Origin: an uncultured Verrucomicrobia subdivision 3 bacterium | Lineage (GTDB): Bacteria > Verrucomicrobiota > Verrucomicrobiia > Limisphaerales > UBA11358 | Direction: 5' to 3' | DNA length: 64,000 nucleotides | NCBI GenBank assembly: GCA_903865745.1 | Contig: CAIPKV010000013.1 | Span: 21,808-85,807 of the forward strand | Shown: in pieces, positions 7,904 through 16,325 of the stretch | How positions within the stretch are numbered: position 1 is the stretch's first letter | How the letters are laid out: every line of letters begins with the position of its first letter | Notes under the pieces: model-generated | Seen by the model: the letters and a program-made list of their open reading frames with translations, nothing else | Told to the model about the DNA's origin: nothing | Databases searched by the model: none | Translations under genes and position numbers: made by a program

Positions 7904-9340
7904 GTGAAGATTCTCATTACCGGCGCCAACGGTTATATTGGCCGACGCCTCATTCCTGTCCTGCTTGAGCAAGGGCACGAATTGTTCTGCTGTGTGCGCG
8001 ACAAGGCGCGGTTCGATTGGTATCAGCGGCACGAACGTTTGCACACCCTCGAGCTGGATTTTCTCAAGCTACCCTCCGCGGTGGCTTTCCCCCCGGACCT
8101 CGACGTCGCGTACTATCTGATTCATTCGATGAACAGCGTCATCGGCGACTTTGCCACGCCGGAGCTACAGTCGGCCAATCGTTTCTGCGAATTGCTGGAG
8201 CCAACCCGCTGCCGCCAGATCATCTATCTCAGCGGTATCGTGAATGAACAAACCCTCTCCACGCATCTCTCCTCGCGGCTCGCGGTCGAGAAGGTATTGC
8301 GATCCAGCCGCATCCCGTGCACCGTCTTGCGCGCCGGGATTGTCGTGGGGTCCGGCAGCGCTTCCTTCGAGATCATCCGCGACTTGGTGGAGAAACTGCC
8401 CGTGATGATTGCGCCGCGCTGGCTGCAGACGCGCGGCCAGCCCATTGCCATCCGCAACGTCATCCAGTTTCTCGTCGGCGTAATCCTGCGGACCGAGACT
8501 TATAACCAGGACTTCGACATCGGCGGTCCGGAAGTGTTGACCTATCGGCAGATGCTCACGCAATTCGCCGACGTACGCGGATTGCGCCGGCTCATCATCA
8601 CCGTGCCGGTCATGACGCCGCGTCTTTCCTCCTACTGGCTTTACTTCATCACCTCCACCTCCTTTGCCTTGGCGGCCAATCTCGTGGATAGCATGAAGAT
8701 CGACATCATTCCCCGGAAAAATCATCTCGCTGAGCAACTGGGGATAACGCTCATCACTTATCAAAACGCCGTCGCCCTCGCGCTGGAACGCATCGAATCC
8801 GGCAACGTCGTCAGCGGCTGGAAAGATTCCTTCGCTTCCTCGGGCGCGAGTCTGGCGCTGATGCACTCGGTCAATGTCCCGTCGCACGGCTGCTTCCAAG
8901 ACCGGCGCATCCGCGACATTGCCGGTCGCGCGGATGCCGTCTGGCAACGCGTCTGGAGCATCGGCGGCGATACCGGCTGGTATTATGGCAACTGGCTCTG
9001 GGCCCTGCGCGGCCTGCTCGATAAAATAGTCGGTGGCGTCGGTCTGAACCGTGGGCGCACGCATAGCAATGACATTGAAGCGGGCGACGCCCTGGATTTC
9101 TGGCGCGTGCTGGTGGCGGATAAGGCGGCTAAACGACTCCTGCTCTTTGCCGAGATGCGGTTGCCCGGCGAAGCGTGGCTGGAGTTTCAGGTTGTCCCGA
9201 CCGCCACCGGTGAGCAGCTCGTTCAAACCGCCACCTTCCGGCCGCGCGGCGTGTCCGGCCGGCTTTACTGGTATGCCGTGCTGCCCTTACACCATTTCGT
9301 CTTCAATGGCATGATCGACGCGCTGACGAAGCCATCGTGA
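7904..9340 (+). CDS. NAD(P)-binding SDR-type protein with C-terminal DUF2867 domain
   Basis: Begins with a textbook Rossmann motif, KILITGANGYIGRRLIPVL, so the GTG at 7904 is the natural start; an in-frame GTG at 7883 adds seven residues. The N-terminal 300 residues resemble atypical SDR/NmrA-like proteins (YLIHSMNS, YLSGIV, RAGIVVGSGSASFE, DIGGPEVLTYRQML). The last 150 residues (VWSIGGDTGWYYGNWLW to LYWYAVLPLHHFVF) match DUF2867, a common fusion partner. Role is unknown; relatives are simply called SDR-family oxidoreductases. The gene stands alone after the isomerase operon. Confidence 0.85.
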   Translation: MKILITGANGYIGRRLIPVLLEQGHELFCCVRDKARFDWYQRHERLHTLELDFLKLPSAVAFPPDLDVAYYLIHSMNSVIGDFATPELQSANRFCELLEPTRCRQIIYLSGIVNEQTLSTHLSSRLAVEKVLRSSRIPCTVLRAGIVVGSGSASFEIIRDLVEKLPVMIAPRWLQTRGQPIAIRNVIQFLVGVILRTETYNQDFDIGGPEVLTYRQMLTQFADVRGLRRLIITVPVMTPRLSSYWLYFITSTSFALAANLVDSMKIDIIPRKNHLAEQLGITLITYQNAVALALERIESGNVVSGWKDSFASSGASLALMHSVNVPSHGCFQDRRIRDIAGRADAVWQRVWSIGGDTGWYYGNWLWALRGLLDKIVGGVGLNRGRTHSNDIEAGDALDFWRVLVADKAAKRLLLFAEMRLPGEAWLEFQVVPTATGEQLVQTATFRPRGVSGRLYWYAVLPLHHFVFNGMIDALTKPS

Positions 9341-9405
9341 GCGACGGCCAACCGCCGCCACACCTCTTAGCAATAGTTGCAAGTGCCGGTGAAATCCCCC
9401 GTCGG

Positions 9406-9945
9406 TCAACGCGCGGATAAGTTGGACACGCTCGACCCGGTGCCGGGCGTGGAAGTGGTGCTCTTCGACTGATCCGTTTGGAAGTTTGTGTGTACGACCG
9501 CTGGTTGGTTGACCGGCGCGGACGCACTAGGCGTCGCCAACCCAAACACGGAATAATCACACGGCCCCACCAGTTCATTCAGCACCAGCCAGAGGTTGTC
9601 GCGATTGAAAGGTTTGGATAGGCAAATCACCTTGAGGTTGGGCGGCAATTTTAGCGGGCCATTAAAGTCGCCGGAAAGCAGGAGAATGGGAAACGTGACT
9701 TTCTTTTCCGCCAGCCGCCAGATCAGATTATCGCCCGTCATGCCGGGATGCTGCAAGTCGGTGATCAGGAGATCCGGCGCCTGCTGCTCCAGTTCCGCCC
9801 AGGCCAGATTGCCATCTTCGAAGAGCGACACCTGCGCCTCGCGGAACCAGTTGGCGATGCAGTACCGCAATATTTCCGACAGGAGTTTCGAATCCTCCAG
9901 CACCACGATACGGCGTTTTTTCAAAGACAGGGCGGCGGCACTCAT
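9406..9945 (-). CDS. Response-regulator receiver-domain protein
   Basis: A single receiver domain with a short low-complexity tail, about 179 residues from the ATG at 9945 (an upstream ATG at 9978 adds eleven residues). Acidic pair ED in VVLEDSKLL, phospho-acceptor Asp in LLITDLQHPGM, Ser in ILLLSGDF and Lys in CLSKPF are all in place, so phosphorylation is plausible. The C-terminal 45 residues are rich in Ser, Thr, Pro and Asn and carry no output domain. No histidine kinase is adjacent; the partner is unknown. Confidence 0.82.
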   Translation of the reverse strand: MSAAALSLKKRRIVVLEDSKLLSEILRYCIANWFREAQVSLFEDGNLAWAELEQQAPDLLITDLQHPGMTGDNLIWRLAEKKVTFPILLLSGDFNGPLKLPPNLKVICLSKPFNRDNLWLVLNELVGPCDYSVFGLATPSASAPVNQPAVVHTNFQTDQSKSTTSTPGTGSSVSNLSAR

Positions 9946-10156
9946 AATTTTTACGGATTGGGTTGGCAAATCGGTCAAAGCTTCTAAAGCGTCTTTAACC
10001 GAGCCTTAACCTGTTATACCCCCATAGCAAAATCCGTCAATCCACATATCTTGTCATTTCAAGGACAACAAATGTCTAGGTGCAATTAGGGTTACGGCTG
10101 GGGATTGCCCTAATGGCGGCAGCGCGGCGGCGTCCAATAAGGAAAGCGGGGAATAC

Positions 10157-10183
10157 TACCGCGAAATACCCGAAATACGCGAA
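10157..10183. repeat. 27-bp direct repeat, left copy, flanking array no. 2
   Basis: A 27-bp word beginning TACCGCGAAATACCCG and ending ATACGCGAA. It is identical to 10695-10721, and the pair brackets the 21-bp array. Related words occur at 11688-11718 and 44719-44797. Confidence 0.85.
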
Positions 10184-10272
10184 CGGGCTGGAACGCAGGC
10201 CGCCAGGAGTGAGGTAAGGGTGGGCTTCCTCTCAACTCACCACTTCGGTGAAACCGGCTCCAGCCACGACCA

Positions 10273-10629
10273 TGGCCGGTGCATCCTTGGTCATGTACGG
10301 CGTGTACTGGGTTCTGTACGGGCCGTACTAGGTCCAGTACGTCATGTACTTGGTTAAGTACGGCGCGTACAGGGTTAAGTACGGCTTGTACTAGGTCGAG
10401 TACGGCGCGTACAGGGTTAAGTACGGTGTGTACTGGGTTCTGTACGGCGCAAACAGGATTCTTTTTGGTTCGTACAGGGTCTTGTACGGTGCATACAGGG
10501 TCCTGTGCGACGCGTACAGGGTTATGTTTGGTTCATACAGGGTCCTGTCTGGCGCGTACAGGGTTATGTTTGGTCCGTACAGGGTCCTGTCTGAGGCGTA
10601 CAGGGTCCTGTTTGCACCATCCATGGTTA
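10273..10629. repeat. Degenerate 21-bp tandem array no. 2 (17 units)
   Basis: Seventeen successive 21-bp units fit from 10273 to 10629. The common pattern is GTACGG, four variable bases, TAC, two bases, GGGT, then TTA or TCC. GTACGGNNCGTAC is quasi-palindromic. Later units drift to GTTTGG or GTCTGG. The first and last units carry CCATGGCCGGTGCA and TGCACCATCCATGG, a nearly perfect inverted pair that marks the array ends. No gene is predicted inside; all frames give only 7-residue periodic peptides. The remainder of the 950-bp gap (9946-10932) shows no gene. Confidence 0.9.
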
Positions 10630-10694
10630 AGGATATGGCGAAATGTCCCCTTTCTGGGCAGGTTTGGGGATAAAGTTGCTGGGAAGGCCGATAT

Positions 10695-10721
10695 TACCGC
10701 GAAATACCCGAAATACGCGAA
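10695..10721. repeat. 27-bp direct repeat, right copy, flanking array no. 2
   Basis: Perfect second copy of the word at 10157-10183, same orientation, 538 bp away. Confidence 0.85.
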
Positions 10722-10932
10722 AAGGGAAGGGAACTCAATATTCTACTCGCCAAGGGGCGGGGGCGAGATTAGGGTTCAAGTCATGGATTCAAATAGGGCT
10801 ACCGAGGAACTTTCCAGCTTGCTGGAAACGGGCGTTGCCCGAACGCAGCCTTTGCCACAGCCATCAAGTCCAAACGCCATGGAATAGGCCGCAATAATTC
10901 AATACAATACTTGTTAGGCATCATTCGTGTTT

Positions 10933-11232
10933 ATGAGCACTCTCATCGTTTTAGGCATATCCGCAGTCTTGGCAATCGCGGTGACTGCATTGATGTGCCG
11001 GCGACGGATAGCTCACAAGAAGAAGGTCGGAGTCCTCACCACACTTTTGGGCGCACTTATTCCAGCGGCGTGCATGACCATTCCGATTTATTTCTGCGAG
11101 GTTAGCTCACGCCATCATGGTTTTGCCCTCATTCAGGTTAGCTTTATCAACGCGTTCGGATTCAGCATTATTCCGGCGATTGTGACAGTGATATTTTACC
11201 AAGCACGCAACAAGGAAATCCATGATGCCTAA
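10933..11232 (+). CDS. Small membrane protein, unknown, bounded by a 12-bp inverted repeat
   Basis: A 99-residue frame starting at ATG 10933 (an in-frame GTG lies two codons upstream). It has three likely membrane helices: LIVLGISAVLAIAVTALM, VLTTLLGALIPAACMTIPIYF and FGFSIIPAIVTVIFY, with a basic loop RRRIAHKKK between the first two. I do not recognise the family. GTTAGGCATCAT (10913-10924) lies just before the gene, and its exact reverse complement (11222-11233) overlaps the stop codon, which falls inside GCCTAAC. That arrangement recalls an integron gene cassette. The codon mix is less GC-rich than the neighbours, consistent with transfer. Confidence 0.5.
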   Translation: MSTLIVLGISAVLAIAVTALMCRRRIAHKKKVGVLTTLLGALIPAACMTIPIYFCEVSSRHHGFALIQVSFINAFGFSIIPAIVTVIFYQARNKEIHDA

Positions 11233-11429
11233 CCAGATTAGATGAGAAGGCAGACCACTGACGCGATGGTGCGTTGGTGCTAAAGTCTGCCTATGAGAAC
11301 TACCACTAATAAAACCAGTCCGGCTCCGTCCCTCGTTTCCACCTCCACCCCTGCCGCCGAATCCTGAAAGGATGCCAGCATCCAGCCCAAGGTTGCGCGG
11401 GGGCGCTACCTTGGGTAAAACGCATCCTA

Positions 11430-11577
11430 GATTCAACTACCCTGCAAGGGTTGCATCGTGGGTCTGGCCAGGGTGATACAACCCCGATGGGGTAGAATTT
11501 CATGGGGGACGTGGACCCAGCGTAGCCTGCGGCAACGCTGGGCTGGATGATTTAATCCCTGCGGGATAGCTCCCGGC
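11430..11577. repeat. Dispersed multi-hairpin palindromic element
   Basis: A chain of small hairpins: CCCTGCAAGGG, ACCCCGATGGGGT, CCCAGCG with CGCTGGG around a short loop, and ATCCCTGCGGGAT. The same words (CCCAGC/GCTGGG followed by a run such as GATTTAAT and a GTCCC/GGGAC hairpin) recur at 22240-22407. Non-coding; function unknown. Confidence 0.55.
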
Positions 11578-11601
11578 GTTTGCATGGTTCGTGTCTGAAT
11601 A

Positions 11602-11718
11602 ATCTGCGTCCCTCTGCGTAATCTGCGGTTAAACTTGTCCGTCCCCTCACCCCAACCCTCTCCCCTCCGAGGGGCGAGGGAGAAGCGTTCGCGTATTTAG
11701 CGTCTTTCGCGGTAAAAC
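11602..11718. repeat. Dispersed short-word repeats between genes
   Basis: Three word families stand side by side: ATCTGCGTCCCTCTGCGTAA then ATCTGCGGTTAA (11602-11634), CCCTCACCCCAACCCTCTCC followed by GAGGGGCGAGGGA (about 11644-11681), and TTCGCGTATTTAGCG then TTTCGCGGTAAAAC (11688-11718). Each has an 8-12 bp internal rhythm. The stretch 11233-11761 holds no convincing gene. Confidence 0.6.
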
Positions 11719-11761
11719 TGTTCCCAGCTTAGCCCGCTCACACCGGCTGACGGGCGGGCAA

Positions 11762-12436
11762 TCAGTTGGCGGTGTGCGCTTTCAAAGACAAATCGCCATC
11801 GCTGTCCACTTCCTTGATGCAGCCGATGCCGGGCGCGTAATACTTGTACTCTGTCGCGCCATCCGAGGCGTGTTCCTCGATCTTCACGCAATTCTGATAA
11901 GTCCCCGCCGGCACGGTCACGGTCTCAGTTACCGAAACTACTTTATCCACCTCCGTAGTAATCTTGGGGACGTCTTCGGAGCGGAACTGGTCGCCGACTT
12001 TCGGGTGCGCGGGCATTAACAAGCCGGGCGTCTGGGTTTCTTTGCCCAGCAACCAGCCGCCGCTGTGCCCGGAGACTTTGCCATCCTTATATTGATCCAC
12101 GTCTTCGCCCAGATAATAAACATTGCCCGCGTCGTCCTGCGCGAAATAGTCCAGCGTGATTTCGGTGAGCTTGCCTCCCACGATTTCCTTGTCCTCCACG
12201 GCGAGGGCGGCGACCGGCTGGCCGGCGATGGTAAAGGTCTTTTTCACGTCCGGCTTGGCGGTGCGCTCCACATGCTCATCCGGACTCTCAAGGATGTCCT
12301 GCTTGAGGGAAGCGATCGGCAGATAGGCGTTGGTGATGGCGCGCGGCTGCGAGAAGACCGGCTGCGCCGACAGCGTGACGCCGACCATGGCGAAGCTGGC
12401 CGCAAGCAAGCCGGTAAATCTGAGAGGGTGTTTCAT
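11762..12436 (-). CDS. Secreted protein of unknown function
   Basis: 224 residues with a Sec signal peptide (FTGLLAASFAMVGVTLSAQPVFS). The mature part is beta-rich, and its end has TVTVPAGTYQNCVKIEEHA followed by YKYYAPGIGCIKEV. This resembles secreted proteins in which PAGTF-x-C and YYAPGVG-xVK motifs mark a barrel-like fold related to LolA or DUF3108, so a cell-surface or periplasmic role is likely. No enzyme motif is visible. It stands alone, with the oxidase cluster starting 147 bp away on the other strand. Confidence 0.7.
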   Translation of the reverse strand: MKHPLRFTGLLAASFAMVGVTLSAQPVFSQPRAITNAYLPIASLKQDILESPDEHVERTAKPDVKKTFTIAGQPVAALAVEDKEIVGGKLTEITLDYFAQDDAGNVYYLGEDVDQYKDGKVSGHSGGWLLGKETQTPGLLMPAHPKVGDQFRSEDVPKITTEVDKVVSVTETVTVPAGTYQNCVKIEEHASDGATEYKYYAPGIGCIKEVDSDGDLSLKAHTAN

Positions 12437-12583
12437 AGGTTGGATATAAGTACGTTTGCAGGATAGCCCCCGAGCCCTGGCCGCGTCGAGATTTTCCGCG
12501 ATGGCAAGATTGTTCTAGTCCTTGGCAAAATACGGTTAGTCGGCTTGGCGGGCGCTTGGCATTTTACGTTTCAACCGTAAGCG

Positions 12584-15121
12584 ATGCCCAGCCCAGCTAA
12601 AACCACTACCGCGCCGCAAGCCTGTTTTCACTGCGGCGAACCCTGCCCAGCGGGGGCGTTCGTCCTAATGGACAAGGCCTTTTGCTGTTTTGGTTGTCAG
12701 ACGGTTTTTAGTCTGCTGCGCGAGAGCGGGTTGGAACAGTTTTATCAACTGCAAACTGCGCCCGGCACGCGCATCCGCGCCGCCTCGGCCGCCGCCAAAT
12801 GGGCCTTTCTCGACGACCCGACAGTGGCGGAAAAGCTGCTGGATTATGCGGATCTCAAGCAGGCCAAGGTCACTTTGCACCTGCCGGCCATCCATTGCGT
12901 GGCATGCGTCTGGCTGCTGGAAAATCTGTTCAAACTGCATCCGGGCATCGGCCATTCGCAGGTAAACTTTGCGCGGCGCGAGGCCGCCATCACCTTTGAG
13001 CGGGACAAAATAAAGTTCAGCGAACTGGTCGCGCTGCTCACCGCCATCGGCTACGAACCGGAGCTGACGTTTGGCGAAACGGAGAAGACCCAGCCATCGC
13101 CGTGGCGCAAGAAGGCGTGGCTGCAAATCGGGCTGGCCGGCTTCGCCTTCGGCAACATCATGATCATGTCGCTGCCGTTTTACTTCGGCCTCGATAGCTT
13201 TAACGGCCCGTGGTTCAAGGCTATCGCGGGTTGGCTGGGGCTGGCGTTCGCACTGCCGGTGGTTGCGTTTGGTGCGTCGGATTTCTGGCGCGCGGCGTGG
13301 CTGAGCGTGCGGCAGCGCACCATCACGCTGGAAGTGCCCATCGTGCTGGGGCTGGCGGCGATTTATCTGTCGAGCGTGATTGAGGTGTTCGCGCACCGTG
13401 GGCCCGGCTACTGCGATTCGTTGTGCGGGCTGATTTTCTTTCTCCTGTGCGGCCGGCTCTTCCAGCGAAAGACTTACGACCGGCTCACGTTTGACCGCGA
13501 TTACAAAGGCTTTTTCCCATTGTCCGTGGTGCGTAAGAGTTCCGATGGCGAGGCAAGCGTGGCCATCTCGCAGCTTAACCCGGGCGACCATTTGATTTTA
13601 CGAAACGGTGAACTCTTGCCGGCGGATGCAAAACTGGTCAGCGGCGAAGCGTGCATGGACTACAGCTTCGTGACGGGCGAATCCGCGCCAGTCCCGCGTG
13701 AAGCGGGCGACCATCTATATGCGGGCGGTCGGCAGGTCGGCGGTGCGATTGAAGTCGAGATGGTGAAATCAGTTGCCCAAAGCTATCTGGCCGCGCTGTG
13801 GGATAATGAGGCTTTCCGCAAACATTCCGACCACGACCTCGACTCGTTGACGAACCGTTACAGTAAACGTTTTACCAAAATGGTCATCGGCATCGCGCTG
13901 GCGGCGGCGGCGTTCTGGCTGTTCAAGGATTCCACGAAGGCGTTGAAGGCGTTTACTTCCGTGCTGATTGTGGCGTGTCCGTGTGCGCTTGCGCTCGCGG
14001 CCCCACTGGCGCATGGCACGGCGCAGCGGATTCTGGCGCGCCTGAATATCTTCCTGAAAAACGCGCTGGTCATCGAGCGCATGGCCGAGGTGGACACCAT
14101 CGTGCTCGATAAGACCGGCACGCTGACGACGGCGGATGCGGGCGGCGTGGAGTTTTTGAAGGCAGTAGGAAGAATGCCGAATGCAGAATGCAAAGAAGAC
14201 GATTTGAGCGCGGCTGAAAGGAACTGGATTGGTTCGCTGGCGCGGTACTCGACGCATCCGAATTCGGTGCGCATTGCCAAGTCGCTGGCCTATTCGATTT
14301 TGCCCGTGGCTAACTTCAAAGAAACGCCGGGTGGCGGCGTGGAAGGGGAGATCGCCGGACACAAAGTCTTGCTCGGCTCGCGCGCGTGGTTCGGCAAATG
14401 CGGGGTCAGTGGTGGCGACAATCTTACCGGCACGATTTCTACCGTTGTGGCGATTGATGGAAAACTGCGCGGTTCATTTTCACTTGAGAACACGCTGCGG
14501 CCGGAAGTGGCGCAGTTGATTGCGCGTCTCGGCGGCAAATACGAGCTGGCGCTGTTGAGTGGTGATAACGCGCGGGAGGCGGCGCGGTTCCAAAAGCTTT
14601 TTGGCGAACGGGCGGTCTTGAAATTCAACCAAAGTCCGGCCGAAAAGCTCAACTTCGTGCGCGAACTGCAGACGCGCGGGCGCAAGGTGATGATGGTTGG
14701 CGACGGCTTGAACGATGCCGGCGCACTCAAACAGGCGGAGGTCGGCGTGGCGGTGGTGGAGCAGATTGGAGTTTTCTCGCCAGCGAGCGACGTGATTCTG
14801 GATGCGGCAGAGTTGCCCCGGCTGGCGCGGGTTTTGGACTTTTCGCGCGACGCGGCGCGGGTGGTGCGCGCGGGCTTTATCATCTCGGCCCTTTACAACC
14901 TGATTGGCGTGAGCATCGCGGCGGCGGGACTATTGGCACCGATAGTATGTGCGATTTTGATGCCGTTAAGCTCGGCGACGGTGGTGGTTTTCGCCAGCGG
15001 CGCGACGGCGTGGCTGGGAAGAAAGTTGAGCGTTGGGGAGTTGAGCGTTGAGAGCACTGACGGTTGCGCTGCTCAACTCTCAACACTTGGCTCTCAACTT
15101 CTACAAAAGGAGGCCGCATGA
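12584..15121 (+). CDS. ccoI: CcoI/FixI-type copper-exporting P1B ATPase for cbb3 oxidase assembly
   Basis: 845 residues. An N-terminal cysteine cluster (CFHCGEPC and CCFGC, residues 14-40) is followed by a heavy-metal domain with HCVACVW near 104, membrane helices, TGES near 364, CPC in the transport helix near 464, DKTGTLT near 508, the HP motif near 556 and GDGLND near 706. These mark a copper P1B-ATPase of the CcoI type, which supplies copper to the CuB site of cbb3 oxidase. It opens the oxidase cluster and overlaps ccoS by ATGA. Two low-complexity words are inserted in frame: residues encoded at 14172-14191, and the C-terminal tail at 15025-15100, whose DNA is palindromic. Confidence 0.95.
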   Translation: MPSPAKTTTAPQACFHCGEPCPAGAFVLMDKAFCCFGCQTVFSLLRESGLEQFYQLQTAPGTRIRAASAAAKWAFLDDPTVAEKLLDYADLKQAKVTLHLPAIHCVACVWLLENLFKLHPGIGHSQVNFARREAAITFERDKIKFSELVALLTAIGYEPELTFGETEKTQPSPWRKKAWLQIGLAGFAFGNIMIMSLPFYFGLDSFNGPWFKAIAGWLGLAFALPVVAFGASDFWRAAWLSVRQRTITLEVPIVLGLAAIYLSSVIEVFAHRGPGYCDSLCGLIFFLLCGRLFQRKTYDRLTFDRDYKGFFPLSVVRKSSDGEASVAISQLNPGDHLILRNGELLPADAKLVSGEACMDYSFVTGESAPVPREAGDHLYAGGRQVGGAIEVEMVKSVAQSYLAALWDNEAFRKHSDHDLDSLTNRYSKRFTKMVIGIALAAAAFWLFKDSTKALKAFTSVLIVACPCALALAAPLAHGTAQRILARLNIFLKNALVIERMAEVDTIVLDKTGTLTTADAGGVEFLKAVGRMPNAECKEDDLSAAERNWIGSLARYSTHPNSVRIAKSLAYSILPVANFKETPGGGVEGEIAGHKVLLGSRAWFGKCGVSGGDNLTGTISTVVAIDGKLRGSFSLENTLRPEVAQLIARLGGKYELALLSGDNAREAARFQKLFGERAVLKFNQSPAEKLNFVRELQTRGRKVMMVGDGLNDAGALKQAEVGVAVVEQIGVFSPASDVILDAAELPRLARVLDFSRDAARVVRAGFIISALYNLIGVSIAAAGLLAPIVCAILMPLSSATVVVFASGATAWLGRKLSVGELSVESTDGCAAQLSTLGSQLLQKEAA

Positions 15122-15336
15122 GTGTCGTCATCATATTAATTGCCGCGAGCCTGGCGGTAGCGCTGCTGTTTTTGGCGGGCTTCGTCTGGGCGGTGCGCAG
15201 CGGGCAATACGAAGACACGCTGACGCCGTCGCTGCGCGTGCTGGCGGAAGATGATTTTAACAGGGCAGGGGGTAAGGCCGTTTCCCCCGTGACCCTGCCA
15301 CAAACCAAACAACGGCCAAACTCCCCTAACAAATGA
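15118..15336 (+). CDS. ccoS: CcoS-type cbb3 oxidase maturation protein
   Basis: 72 residues: one N-terminal membrane helix (VVIILIAASLAVALLFLAGFVWAV) followed by the CcoS hallmark RSGQYEDTLTPSLRVLAEDD. CcoS is needed for cofactor insertion into the cbb3 oxidase. The start at 15118 has a strong Shine-Dalgarno, AAAAGGAGG, at 15105-15113, and overlaps the ccoI stop by ATGA. The longer frame from 15064 is ruled out by this. The tail after residue 45 is variable. It overlaps the next gene by four bases, so the three are translationally coupled. Confidence 0.9.
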   Translation: MSVVIILIAASLAVALLFLAGFVWAVRSGQYEDTLTPSLRVLAEDDFNRAGGKAVSPVTLPQTKQRPNSPNK

Positions 15337-16250
15337 AAACAAAAATCAAAATCGTAAGCTCGGCGGCCGTCTTGACCGCAGCCTTGGCCGCGACGGCCAG
15401 CGCGGCTGACTCGAACACCACCAACTGGTTGGATAACACCATCTCACCGGTCGCCAACCCGATTTATTTTGAAGACCCGAAAGTGACGAGCGAAGTGCAT
15501 CCCTTCTACATGTATCATTGGTTGCCGAGCACGTTTGATTTCAAAGGCGGCAGTGTGCCACTGGGTGGTCAGGTGCAGGTGACGGCGGTGCAATTGCGTT
15601 ATGCGCTCACGGATAAGCTGGGCCTGATTGCGTCGAAGGATGGTTACATTGCGTTTCAGCCGAACCACACCCTGGGTCATGCGTATGGCTGGGGCGATCT
15701 CGCGGCGGGTCTGAAATATGAGTTGATCGATGATCAGGACAATCAGTTTCTGTTGACGCCGGGTTTCACGCTGACGGTTCCGACCGGCAGCACGGCCGTT
15801 TATCAAGGGCATGGTTCCGGCACCTGGAATGTGTTTGCCTCGGCGGAAAAGGGCTTTGACCAATTACATTTTACGGCGAACACCGGGTTCGTCATTCCGA
15901 ACAACTTTGACCAGAACACGGCGCAGTTGCACTACAGCTTGCAGGCGGATTATTACGTCTGCCAATACTTCATCCCGTTCGCGGTGGCGAATGGTTACAC
16001 CATTCTCTCGAATGGTAATGGCCAGTCCAGCCAGTCGCTCAAAGCTGTACCGCTGAATACCGAAGGCTATGACCTCATCAACTTCGGCAGCGCGGATGCG
16101 TCGGGGACCACACAATTTACCGTTGGCGGCGGGGCGCGGGCGCGGATCGTAAAAAATGTGGATGTCGGTATCGCCTACGAAGCGGGCGTGGTGCATCCGG
16201 TGGGCATTTTTGAAAGCCGGCTCACGGCGGACTTTGTCTGGCGGTTTTAA
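15333..16250 (+). CDS. Putative outer-membrane beta-barrel protein inside the cbb3 operon
   Basis: 305 residues with a Sec signal peptide (VLTAALAATASA, cleaved near AADSN). The mature chain is made of alternating amphipathic strands with many aromatic residues and ends in the strand ESRLTADFVWRF; a C-terminal Phe is the usual outer-membrane barrel insertion signal. There are no heme or metal motifs. It is translationally coupled to ccoS (ATGA overlap) and followed by a perfect hairpin before ccoNO, so it is expressed with the copper/assembly genes. A porin for copper or a respiratory substrate is possible, but this is inference. It is not part of standard cco clusters. Confidence 0.75.
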   Translation: MKTKIKIVSSAAVLTAALAATASAADSNTTNWLDNTISPVANPIYFEDPKVTSEVHPFYMYHWLPSTFDFKGGSVPLGGQVQVTAVQLRYALTDKLGLIASKDGYIAFQPNHTLGHAYGWGDLAAGLKYELIDDQDNQFLLTPGFTLTVPTGSTAVYQGHGSGTWNVFASAEKGFDQLHFTANTGFVIPNNFDQNTAQLHYSLQADYYVCQYFIPFAVANGYTILSNGNGQSSQSLKAVPLNTEGYDLINFGSADASGTTQFTVGGGARARIVKNVDVGIAYEAGVVHPVGIFESRLTADFVWRF

Positions 16251-16260
16251 TGGTGGATGA

Positions 16261-16295
16261 AACTGGCGGCGCGGCTGCTGGCCGCGCCGCCAGTT
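16261..16295 (+). terminator. Perfect 15-bp hairpin between the barrel gene and ccoNO
   Basis: AACTGGCGGCGCGGC (16261-16275) pairs without mismatch with 16281-16295 around a 5-nt loop. No T-run follows, so it may be a processing/stability hairpin or partial terminator rather than a classic intrinsic terminator. Confidence 0.6.
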
Positions 16296-16325
16296 GATGA
16301 ACTAAAAGCATGGAATAAATAAAAT

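Noticed and set aside
10740..10810. tRNA-like GGTTCAAGTC segment
   Set aside because: No acceptor stem or D and anticodon arms can be paired around it.
10279..10887. 202-residue repetitive protein across array no. 2
   Set aside because: The frame is open only because 21 is a multiple of three; the 7-residue repeat changes with frame, both strands give similar peptides, and there is no ribosome site.
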